A stretch of 9,189 nt of DNA from the NCBI GenBank assembly GCA_934418055.1, contig CAKRWX010000082.1:1-9189 (forward strand), in the 5' to 3' direction. This DNA comes from an uncultured Lachnospiraceae bacterium. Lineage in GTDB: Bacteria > Bacillota > Clostridia > Lachnospirales > Lachnospiraceae. The translations under genes and the position numbers were made by a program. How positions within the stretch are numbered: position 1 is the first letter of the stretch; the number at the start of each line of letters is the position of its first letter. This document shows, piece after piece, positions 1-7,138 of this stretch. The notes below the pieces were generated by a model. The model worked only from the letters and a program-made list of their open reading frames with translations, ran no database searches and was not told where the DNA came from.

Positions 1-1
1 G

Positions 2-1192
2 TGCCGACCTGTGGATATTGGATACAATATGGAGGAGTCGCTGCCATCTCTGGTTCAGTACGCCTATGAGACAGATGACGAAGAGCTGGAGATCCTGGTA
101 AGCAAAGCATTAAAATATCATTTGCGTTTTATGCTGGGAGATGGAGCCATCGATAACAGCTTCGGAACCAGAAATTACAAATGGACCTACTGGGGAAGCC
201 GGACTTCCGATGGCTGTTTGCTGGGATATCTGCTGGCGGCAGAGCGGGAGCCGGTATTTGGCGTGGCAGCGCAGAAAAATTTGGAGCTGCTTTCTTCCTG
301 CACCCATGGCGGCATTCTTTACGCCGGACCGCAGATGTATCAGAAGGGAGAACTTCCCTGTATACACCATACATTTACGCATGCAAAGGTTCTGGCTGCG
401 ATTCTGGATCATGGTCTGGAATCACGTCTGGCAGATGGAAAGCTGCCGAGAGAGCAGATGCGGGGAATGGAATATCTGAAAGAAGCGGATACCTATCTGA
501 TCTATCGAGATGGCTGGACAGCCACAGTGACCGGATATGACTGGGAGTACAAGCAGCTGCCAGGTGGTCATGCCAGCGGCGGAACGATGACGCTTCTGTG
601 GCATGAGACAGCAGGACCATTGGTCGCTGCAGGAATGTGTGAATATAGCTTGAAAGAGCCAGGAAATATGCAGCTTCCAAGGTTTTCCCATCATGAAAGC
701 CTGGTGCCGCGGCTGGAAGTTACGCAGAACGGAAAACTATACAGCAATATCTATGACCGGGAGTGCAGAATTCGGAACTTGAAACCGGATCAGTGGCAGA
801 ACGGAAGTATGGATACGGCAGAAAGTTCCGGGACAGAGCTTCTGGCAGAGGGTATTTTAACGGATATTGGACAGCAGAAATTAAAAGAGAACGGTTCTTA
901 CCAGCTTCACTATGTATTTTCTAAGAATGCCGTAAAAGTAACCGGAACCTGTCAGGCGGCTGATTGCTGGATCCTTCCGATTGTATCTCAACAGGCAGAA
1001 AAAGTTGCTATTGAAGAAAATACCGTAAAATTTCTGAAAAACGGAAAAATCATAACCATATCGGTAGAACGTGGAAAACTAGAACTTCCTTATGGTACAG
1101 AGCGGATTTATCAGCTGGTTCCTGGCATGGAGGCGGTGAAAATTATGATATTACCAGAGAATGGAGAATTTGCTTTTTGCATTTTATTCTGA
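2..1192 (+). CDS. Unassigned (alpha/alpha)-toroid-like carbohydrate-active protein, C-terminal part (5' truncated by window)
   Basis: The reading frame is open from base 2 to a TGA at 1190-1192, so the gene runs in from the left; the GTG at 11 and the ATG at 29 are in frame but are probably internal codons. About 396 residues are visible. The first part is helix-rich with aromatic and charged motifs typical of (alpha/alpha)-toroid glycan enzymes: an Asn-Ser-Phe-Gly-Thr-Arg-Asn-Tyr stretch followed by TYWGSRTSDG (bases 155-214) and an HHTFTH motif (365-382). These Arg, Tyr and His residues are candidate active-site or substrate-binding residues. From about base 700 onward the protein becomes beta-strand rich, as in the C-terminal sandwich of heparinase-type lyases. 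I cannot assign a named family. Its place beside a glycan-type regulator, and facing a lyase/sulfatase operon, makes a polysaccharide lyase or related glycan enzyme the best inference. The N-terminus is missing, so secretion cannot be judged. Confidence 0.6.
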   Translation, partial: CRPVDIGYNMEESLPSLVQYAYETDDEELEILVSKALKYHLRFMLGDGAIDNSFGTRNYKWTYWGSRTSDGCLLGYLLAAEREPVFGVAAQKNLELLSSCTHGGILYAGPQMYQKGELPCIHHTFTHAKVLAAILDHGLESRLADGKLPREQMRGMEYLKEADTYLIYRDGWTATVTGYDWEYKQLPGGHASGGTMTLLWHETAGPLVAAGMCEYSLKEPGNMQLPRFSHHESLVPRLEVTQNGKLYSNIYDRECRIRNLKPDQWQNGSMDTAESSGTELLAEGILTDIGQQKLKENGSYQLHYVFSKNAVKVTGTCQAADCWILPIVSQQAEKVAIEENTVKFLKNGKIITISVERGKLELPYGTERIYQLVPGMEAVKIMILPENGEFAFCILF

Positions 1193-1198
1193 TATAGT
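1170..1198 (+). promoter_or_regulatory. Possible sigma-A promoter for the regulator gene
   Basis: A TTGCTT (1170-1175) lies 17 bases upstream of TATAGT (1193-1198), and the latter is preceded by TG plus one base (1190-1192), giving an extended -10 element. The -10 matches five of six consensus bases; the -35 is weak (three of six). Transcription would start near 1205, leaving a leader of only about 16 bases containing the ribosome binding site. The TG and following A are also the stop codon of the upstream gene. This could let the regulator be expressed independently of the upstream gene, but chance occurrence in AT-rich sequence is possible. Confidence 0.35.
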
Positions 1199-1208
1199 TA
1201 GTTATATT

Positions 1209-1214
1209 GGGAGA
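1209..1214 (+). promoter_or_regulatory. Ribosome binding site fixing the regulator start at 1221
   Basis: GGGAGA sits six bases before the ATG at 1221. The in-frame ATG at 1161 lies inside the upstream coding region, and starting there would add 20 residues ahead of the basic, membrane-anchor-like N-terminus MRKNK. The 1221 start is therefore preferred. Confidence 0.65.
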
Positions 1215-1220
1215 AATCAG

Positions 1221-3404
1221 ATGAGAAAGAATAAAATAACAGAAAAAAGTAAGGTTTTCTATAAACTGTATGTGGTAAATATCGTAATTACCGTTATATT
1301 TATCTGTATGATTTCTTTGGTATGCAGTACGTTCAGTTCGAAATTGATCTTGAATAATTTTATTGCATTTAACAAAGATATGATTGCAGAGAAGGGCAAT
1401 GTCTTAGATGACAGGGTACAGCATCTGGACGAAACGGTGGATTTGATTATCGGGGACGAATCTACCTTTAAATTCATTATGACCAATGAGGCAGATTATG
1501 AAAAGCCAACAACGCTTCTTCGGATCATTCGCCATTTTCAAAATATCTGTTCCAACAACAGTCTGATCAAGGGCGTGTGTCTGGTGGATCTTCAGCGCCA
1601 GATCGCAATTACAGAGAAGACGAAAACAACCATTACAGAAGGCGCATACGATCGATTGCAGGGACAGAACTCTTTCGTGGTGACGACTGGAGAAGATGGA
1701 CGAATGCTGGAATTTGTGAAACGTTTTGAACCGATCCGTGGGAAAAAGATTGTGTATATGATCTTGACTGTGGATGAGGATGCATTTACCAGCAATCTGT
1801 TAGTCGGAAGAGAATCGGAGATGATCAAAAGTTGTCTGATGACAAAGCAAGGAGATCTTCTGACGGTGAATGGTACAGAAAATCCAGAGGAACTGGCTCC
1901 GGCGGTTCAAGAGGAACTACAGGGAATGGTGGATGGAACAGAGAAATTCGAGGCCTCTGGGCGAAAATTGGTCTTGTATAAACATCCATCCAAAATTTCC
2001 GATATGTCTATCGCTGCTTATGAAGATTATACCTATCTGGAAGGACAGACCGGAGAGGTAAAACGAATGATCATTATGGCCAGTGTTGCCATGATTTTGG
2101 CTGCATCCATCATTATTTATCTTTGTTCTCTTCATTTTTATCGTCCATTAAAGCGACTGGGAAGTAAGGTAAAAGGGATGAACGGCAAAACTCCAGAAGG
2201 TCAGTCTCAGGATGAGTACAGCCTGATTGAGACCATGATGGATGAACTGCAGTATGAGAAAGAATATGCACAGCCATACGCAATCCGGGATACAGTAGGA
2301 AAGCTGGTAATGGAGGAGTTTCAGCAGGAAAGATTTGATTATTTGAAAGAGACATTAAATCAGCCGATGAAGTTCCCATGGTATATTCTTATGGTGACGG
2401 AGTGTAAGGACAGCGCCTGTACAGGAAAGATCAGCGGTGCTTATCAGAAACTGATTGATGAGGAGCCGGAGATCAACGGATTTTTTGTGGATATGACGCC
2501 GTACCGGTGCATCGGTATCTTTAATACAGATCTGGAGTATGAGGAGTTTCTGGATAAGGCAAAAAGGACGAAGGATTTTTTGGCAGAGGAGTCGATTCCG
2601 TGTATTTGCTGCGTCAGCCGGAACTTTAAAAATCTGGAAAATATGAGCCTGATCTATGCGGAGGTGCTGCGGCTGCTGGAAAAAGCATTTTTTAGAGGAA
2701 ATGCTGCGTTTGTTCATGGAGATCAGACACAGACGGGAACTCAGAAAGAAGACTATCGAAGACGGGAAGAAAATCAATTGATCCAGTATCTGGTCTCTGG
2801 AGAGTCGGAAAAGGCATTGGAACAGCTGAGAAATATGACAAAAAGTCTGGGAGATCAGGCTTCAGACATCCAGTACACACGGTTCCAGTATTTTCAGATT
2901 TGTCACGGATTGGCAGAAAATGCAGGAGAATTAGGAGCTAAGATTCCCAAAGAATATGGGGAAAAGGAACTGTTTCAGAGGATTTTTGCTACGAAGACGA
3001 TCCAGGAACTGAATATTTTTGCAGAAGAGATCCTGACATGTTGCCTGGGATATTTCCAGAAAAAAGAAAGGGGATATTCCTCCAATGTGGAGAAAGCCAT
3101 GGAATTTATCCGTGGGAACTATCAGATGGATCTGTCCGTGGACGATGTGGCGGCCAGTGTATTTCTGTCTTCTGGGTATTTAAGTATTATTTTTAAAGAG
3201 GAGACAGGTTATACAGTTCTGGAATATATTACAGCGATTCGCATGAACAAAGCCAGAGAGCTGGTTCTTGAAGGACCGGGACTAAAGGTAAAGGAGATTG
3301 CGGAGCAGCTGGGCTATAACAACGTGCAGAGCTTCATCCGGTATTTTAAGAAATATTATGGAGAGACGCCAATGGCCTATCGGAAGAAGGCCGATGGAAA
3401 ATAG
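1221..3404 (+). CDS. Membrane-anchored AraC-family transcriptional regulator with extracellular sensor region (YesS/YtdP-like)
   Basis: This is a 727-residue regulator with the start set by the GGGAGA site. Residues 1-15 are basic. A first membrane helix follows at about 16-38, then an extracellular region of about 240 residues (39-282) in the position where related proteins carry a Cache-type ligand sensor. A second helix lies at about 283-306, followed by a YRPLKRLG sequence resembling the start of a HAMP-type linker. Residues of about 330-600 form a cytoplasmic middle region with no domain I can name. Residues 623-722 are a clear AraC/XylS DNA-binding domain with two helix-turn-helix units: the first at about 639-660, the second at about 688-722 containing IAEQLGY and the signature FIRYFKKYYGETPMAYR. 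B. subtilis YesS, of similar build, activates pectin-degradation genes. By inference this protein senses an extracellular glycan product and controls the neighbouring enzymes. It follows the upstream gene by 28 bases and may be co-transcribed with it or use its own promoter. Confidence 0.9.
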   Translation: MRKNKITEKSKVFYKLYVVNIVITVIFICMISLVCSTFSSKLILNNFIAFNKDMIAEKGNVLDDRVQHLDETVDLIIGDESTFKFIMTNEADYEKPTTLLRIIRHFQNICSNNSLIKGVCLVDLQRQIAITEKTKTTITEGAYDRLQGQNSFVVTTGEDGRMLEFVKRFEPIRGKKIVYMILTVDEDAFTSNLLVGRESEMIKSCLMTKQGDLLTVNGTENPEELAPAVQEELQGMVDGTEKFEASGRKLVLYKHPSKISDMSIAAYEDYTYLEGQTGEVKRMIIMASVAMILAASIIIYLCSLHFYRPLKRLGSKVKGMNGKTPEGQSQDEYSLIETMMDELQYEKEYAQPYAIRDTVGKLVMEEFQQERFDYLKETLNQPMKFPWYILMVTECKDSACTGKISGAYQKLIDEEPEINGFFVDMTPYRCIGIFNTDLEYEEFLDKAKRTKDFLAEESIPCICCVSRNFKNLENMSLIYAEVLRLLEKAFFRGNAAFVHGDQTQTGTQKEDYRRREENQLIQYLVSGESEKALEQLRNMTKSLGDQASDIQYTRFQYFQICHGLAENAGELGAKIPKEYGEKELFQRIFATKTIQELNIFAEEILTCCLGYFQKKERGYSSNVEKAMEFIRGNYQMDLSVDDVAASVFLSSGYLSIIFKEETGYTVLEYITAIRMNKARELVLEGPGLKVKEIAEQLGYNNVQSFIRYFKKYYGETPMAYRKKADGK

Positions 3405-3421
3405 AGAAATACGGAAAATAC

Positions 3422-3470
3422 AAAAAGAATGGCTTGAGGATATGGATGTAATCTTTAGGCCATTCTTTTT
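3422..3470 (+). terminator. Shared bidirectional hairpin terminator between convergent units
   Basis: A 20-base stem (3422-3441 with 3451-3470) encloses a 9-base loop. The outer 12 pairs are perfect (AAAAAGAATGGC with GCCATTCTTTTT), and each strand ends its hairpin in a run of five T. In the + strand transcript the inner eight pairs include three G-U wobbles; in the - strand transcript these become A-C mismatches, so the hairpin is stronger for the regulator mRNA. The stem is 17 bases from the regulator stop codon and 17 bases from the sulfatase stop codon. The 83-base gap (3405-3487) holds nothing else recognisable. Confidence 0.85.
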
Positions 3471-3487
3471 GATGTTTAAGCAACGAC

Positions 3488-4900
3488 TTAGAGAACTGCT
3501 TCTGGATGCGGTACTGGACAACTGCCCATATCCGTATCATAAGTCTGGATGCCAAGAGCCTCTTTGGACTTCTTCTGGAAGGTTCTGGCGCGCAGATCGA
3601 CCTCGTATGGATTGCAGATGGAGAGAAGCCGTTTGTGACATTCTTCCGCGGCAATCATGGATTCTGGAGCAGGAACTGGAACGTCCAGAAGGGAATGGTC
3701 TTCTGCAGGGTCTGTGGACAGATCGAAAAGCTGTGGTTTGTCATAGCAGTAGTAAATATATTTGTATTGTTTCCAGCGGATCATGAACATGCCATAAGGC
3801 ATGCCGTGGCAGTTGTATTCACTGAATGCAAAATCCCGGTGTTCTCCAGCGGTGCCGGTTTCGATCAATGACCGCAGGTTCTGGCCGTCCAGGCCCTCTG
3901 GAATCGGAACATTCATATAGTCACAGACTGTAGGGAACCAGTCGGTGATATTTACTGGGTCAGCAATTCGTCTTGGCGTTTGACCAGGGACCCGGACGAT
4001 CAGTGGAACGTGGCAGGACTGCTCAAACATGGTACATTTCCACCATAGGCCGTGATAGCCCAGTTGTTCCCCATGATCGCTGGTGTAGCAGAAAATAGTT
4101 CGGTCGCGCAGATTTAATTCGTCAATCTTTTTCAACAGGATTCCAATTCGTTCATCCAGTTCTGCAATGGCGCAGTGATAGCCAATCAGCAGTTTCCGGA
4201 CCGTTTCCTCAGGGACATCCTTACATTTAAAGTAAGTGCGGAGCCAGTCCAAAGGTTCGTTTAAAGAGGTAAATGGCGGTTTTAAAGCCTCAGGGACTTC
4301 TGTGATCTTCGATTCAAAGTAATCCCAGTTTTCCTTTTTCACATAGAATGGGAAATGAGGATCCAGAAAACCGATGTAAAGGTACCAGTTGTCTTCTTCG
4401 TGGTGCAGGTCAAGCCAGTTTAAGCTGGAAGCCAGGACCCGGTCATCGTAGCTTTCTTCTGTTTTCAGGCCGATTTTCTCAAAACGTTTTTCGGCACCGA
4501 TCCGCCCGGTTTTCTGGTCGCGGAAGAAACAGCCGATGTCAGGGCGGTGCATGTAACCGGCATATTCCTCGTGACTGAAAGCGTAAGAGCCCTGGTGGTG
4601 AAAGTGGGTCTTTCCAATGCAGATATACTGTTTTCCGTGTTCCGTCAGACAGTGGGACAGACCAGGAACCGTTCCATCATAAGGGGTAGAATTATCCCAG
4701 GTGCCGATCTGGTTGACAAATCGTCCAGTGATAAAGCTGCCTCTGGCAGGTGCGCAGACGGGGCAGGTGGTGTAACAGCTGTCAAACACCGTGCTTTCTG
4801 CAGCCAGCCGGTCTAAGTTCGGTGTTTTTAAGATGGAGTGATCAATAAACTGCATCATCTGATAAGAGTGTTCATCAGACATGACCGTGATAATATTCAT
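3488..4900 (-). CDS. Cys-type sulfatase, choline-sulfatase/phosphonate-monoester-hydrolase-like branch
   Basis: This 470-residue protein hydrolyses sulfate esters. It carries the type I sulfatase signature CAPARGSFITGR at residues 49-60, where Cys49 would be converted to formylglycine. Other active-site residues are visible by motif: Asp9 in MSDEH, Asn70 in the DNSTP segment, Lys97 and His99 in GKTHF, His182 in DPHFPF, Asp275 and His276 in TSDHGE, and Lys288. An Asp-His metal pair in place of Asp-Asn, the GKTHF motif, and a C-terminal NPYEVDLRA...Q segment resemble choline sulfatase and phosphonate monoester hydrolases. Beside two lyases, a sulfated uronic-acid oligosaccharide is the likelier substrate, but the position of the sulfate cannot be read. 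There is no signal peptide, so it should act in the cytoplasm. AAAGGAG (4911-4917) lies ten bases ahead of the ATG. It is the last visible gene of the operon, starting 38 bases after the lyase stop codon. Confidence 0.9.
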   Translation of the reverse strand: MNIITVMSDEHSYQMMQFIDHSILKTPNLDRLAAESTVFDSCYTTCPVCAPARGSFITGRFVNQIGTWDNSTPYDGTVPGLSHCLTEHGKQYICIGKTHFHHQGSYAFSHEEYAGYMHRPDIGCFFRDQKTGRIGAEKRFEKIGLKTEESYDDRVLASSLNWLDLHHEEDNWYLYIGFLDPHFPFYVKKENWDYFESKITEVPEALKPPFTSLNEPLDWLRTYFKCKDVPEETVRKLLIGYHCAIAELDERIGILLKKIDELNLRDRTIFCYTSDHGEQLGYHGLWWKCTMFEQSCHVPLIVRVPGQTPRRIADPVNITDWFPTVCDYMNVPIPEGLDGQNLRSLIETGTAGEHRDFAFSEYNCHGMPYGMFMIRWKQYKYIYYCYDKPQLFDLSTDPAEDHSLLDVPVPAPESMIAAEECHKRLLSICNPYEVDLRARTFQKKSKEALGIQTYDTDMGSCPVPHPEAVL

Positions 4901-4938
4901 AATGAGGAAACTCCTTTCCGTAGAACATTCATTTCAAA

Positions 4939-7095
4939 TCAGGTATTGAGGCCAGAAGCAGGAGCCAGTAACATCGGGAAATGTTCCAGTGCTTCTGGGC
5001 GATTCCACTGACCGTTTAGCTGGTCAACTTGTGCCTGAAGATTTTCTAAGTCGGCATTACTGATCAGGTGTCCTGAGGTGATAACATCGGAGACATCCAG
5101 AATCAGAAGATTTAACCGAACTGTGATATTTTCGCTGTCTTTTTCTGCAGGAGCATGGAAGGAGACGTCAAGGATGTCTGCCAGATTGTTACGGTCGGCA
5201 ATCAGATCTGGAACCAAGATGGCTGGCTGATGGATCTGGAAGGTGTGCTCGGCACCAGACCATAAAAAGAGCAGTGAAACCTGATTTTTTGTAATAAGAG
5301 CGGCGTTGTCATTGAAAATCTGGATCTTACTTCCAGGCATAAGGTTCCAACGCTGGATGTGATCTGCTGGAAGTCGGTTTCCTCTTAAGATATGGTCAGC
5401 GATCAGGAGGCCGCGATCCCTATGGAACAGGATTTCCCGGCGGTGACGGCAAAAGGTGTAGCCGTCATGATATGCGTCGGCGTAAATTCCATTTTTATCG
5501 TGGTAGTACGCAGTAATTGGAGAAGACGGCCGCAGAACGCCCCACTTGTTGGCATACATATTGTCTGGGACAATGGGTGTTCCATAAGCAAGTACGGTAT
5601 TATGGCTGGCCATATTATACATGTAGCCACGCTGCGGGGAATTCATTTTTACATCGTGATACATCAGGTTTACATAAGGTTCCCCAATGATTTCTTCGCC
5701 GCGTATAGTGAGGAATAGGGACAGCATATCCATGTGGTTATGACCGGAATAACCGCAGTTAACTTTAGCAGACATCAAAATATAGTTGGAATCCGGACCA
5801 TATCCGCTTTTGGAGCAGATAAAACCGGCATCTTGATCACAGAAATCCAGTGGAAGGTAAGCTGGAGTGTCAGGAACAGGAACTGGATCCAAAGGGTTCT
5901 GTTGGCTGGCTCTGATTTTTAAAATTTCCGCACATTCCGTATGTCCCATGGTGCGGCAGCCGATGTTCAGGATTGGATCAGCCATAGGGCCGCCATTGTC
6001 TCCGAGAGAAGGATAGCGGGAGCCAGGAGGGCAGAGCATGGCAAGGACATGGAACGTGGCATTCATACGGTCTGAGGTTTCCTTATCCAGCAGGGACTCG
6101 TGGTTTAAACGGGCCAGATAGATACCGCGGTAAAGCATTTCACCGATGGCAGCGCCGGACCAGTAGGCGATGGAGTGTTCGCTGTAACCGCCGGACGGGT
6201 TGAAATCTTCCAGGATATGGCGGCGCACGATGGCTGCTCCACGGTCTTTCATGGCGGTAAATGCCGGAATCTCCGGGAACATGGTGCCAAGGATAAAAGG
6301 AACCAGGCCCCGCTCCCACATATGATGATTGTAAGGCCGATAGGTGTCTTCGTCAAAGCGTCGGAACTGGATCCCTAAAAACCAGATCCGCTTCAGAAGC
6401 TCGAAAGAAAGAGAATAAGGGATCTCATAAGGAACCCGTGTGTAGAAAAGACTGGTATAGACCACTGCCAGCCAGCCCACACTCATGACGTCCCGGTCTT
6501 CGGTGTACTGGAACCGATTGGCAGAAGGCTCTGTGTGAACCACGCTCAATGGGTAAGTACGGAAATAGACCTGGAGAAATTCTTCAAAGAATTCCAGGAC
6601 CTTGGTATCTCCAGTTTCGTGGTACAGAACGCATAGGGACTCAAAAAACTGTCCGCGGACCATCATGTCCAGGTAACTGCGGTGAATTTTTCCCATGTCT
6701 TCATTGAAATTAAAATGAATCATGTGTTCCCAGTTTTTTCCCAGATCCACTTGGCGTTTCCCGTTGCCAGGAAGAACATAGACATGATCATCCATCAGCC
6801 GGTGGGCAACATAAAGGCAGAAATCCTTTAAATTTCCACTGAGCCCCAGAGAGGACTGAAAAGAATAAGGACAGGTGTCCGTATCGATGGGGGATAAGGG
6901 AAGGGAGCGGTAATCGTACAGAAACTGAGGAAAACGGCGGGTTTCCATATGCTGGATCAGCAGTTTTTTCGCCAGTTCCTGGTCACCGCAGTCTAAGGCA
7001 GTCTGTACGGGTTTCAGTTCTGGGGTGTCCAGCTGAAACGCAGCAAATACGTCCTCATCGGTGACGAGAAGTTCTTCGGTTGGTATCTGAAGCAT
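4939..7095 (-). CDS. Heparinase II/III-family polysaccharide lyase (no signal peptide)
   Basis: This 718-residue protein has the two-part build of heparinase II/III lyases. An N-terminal (alpha/alpha)-toroid covers roughly residues 30-400; its segment at about 125-185 (HFNFNEDMGKIHR, then helices with HETGDTKVLEFFEEF) matches the typical heparinase N-domain pattern. A beta-rich C-terminal part covers about 420-718. Candidate catalytic residues by family analogy are Asn256 with His257/His258 (YNHHMWERG), Tyr304 and His307 (GGYSEHSIAYW), and His452/His454 with Asp456 (GHNHMDMLS); SHNTV follows at 497-501. Lyases of this group cleave a uronic-acid linkage by beta-elimination. The family (PL12, PL15, PL17, PL21 or other) and substrate (heparan, chondroitin, alginate-like) are not certain. 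No signal peptide is present, so a cytoplasmic, possibly exo-acting, role on imported oligosaccharides is inferred. GAAAGGAGA (7101-7109) gives a strong ribosome site five bases from the ATG. The gap to the preceding lyase gene is 43 bases. Confidence 0.85.
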   Translation of the reverse strand: MLQIPTEELLVTDEDVFAAFQLDTPELKPVQTALDCGDQELAKKLLIQHMETRRFPQFLYDYRSLPLSPIDTDTCPYSFQSSLGLSGNLKDFCLYVAHRLMDDHVYVLPGNGKRQVDLGKNWEHMIHFNFNEDMGKIHRSYLDMMVRGQFFESLCVLYHETGDTKVLEFFEEFLQVYFRTYPLSVVHTEPSANRFQYTEDRDVMSVGWLAVVYTSLFYTRVPYEIPYSLSFELLKRIWFLGIQFRRFDEDTYRPYNHHMWERGLVPFILGTMFPEIPAFTAMKDRGAAIVRRHILEDFNPSGGYSEHSIAYWSGAAIGEMLYRGIYLARLNHESLLDKETSDRMNATFHVLAMLCPPGSRYPSLGDNGGPMADPILNIGCRTMGHTECAEILKIRASQQNPLDPVPVPDTPAYLPLDFCDQDAGFICSKSGYGPDSNYILMSAKVNCGYSGHNHMDMLSLFLTIRGEEIIGEPYVNLMYHDVKMNSPQRGYMYNMASHNTVLAYGTPIVPDNMYANKWGVLRPSSPITAYYHDKNGIYADAYHDGYTFCRHRREILFHRDRGLLIADHILRGNRLPADHIQRWNLMPGSKIQIFNDNAALITKNQVSLLFLWSGAEHTFQIHQPAILVPDLIADRNNLADILDVSFHAPAEKDSENITVRLNLLILDVSDVITSGHLISNADLENLQAQVDQLNGQWNRPEALEHFPMLLAPASGLNT

Positions 7096-7138
7096 AAAGT
7101 TCTCCTTTCAGTGATGAATTGCAGGGGACAAAGTCCGA

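Noticed and set aside
11..13. GTG as the start of the first gene
   Set aside because: The frame stays open upstream to base 2, and the protein begins in the middle of a toroid-like region, so the gene is cut by the window edge.
1161..1163. ATG as the regulator start
   Set aside because: It lies inside the upstream gene and would put 20 extra residues before a typical basic anchor; GGGAGA six bases before 1221 supports the later ATG.
2355..2777. 140-codon open frame on the - strand inside the regulator gene
   Set aside because: Antisense to the clear AraC-family reading frame, with an unstructured, low-plausibility translation.
3298..3786. 162-codon + strand open frame spanning the end of the regulator and the terminator
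   Set aside because: It overlaps the regulator's DNA-binding domain in another frame, crosses the terminator hairpin and runs antisense to the sulfatase; no family features.
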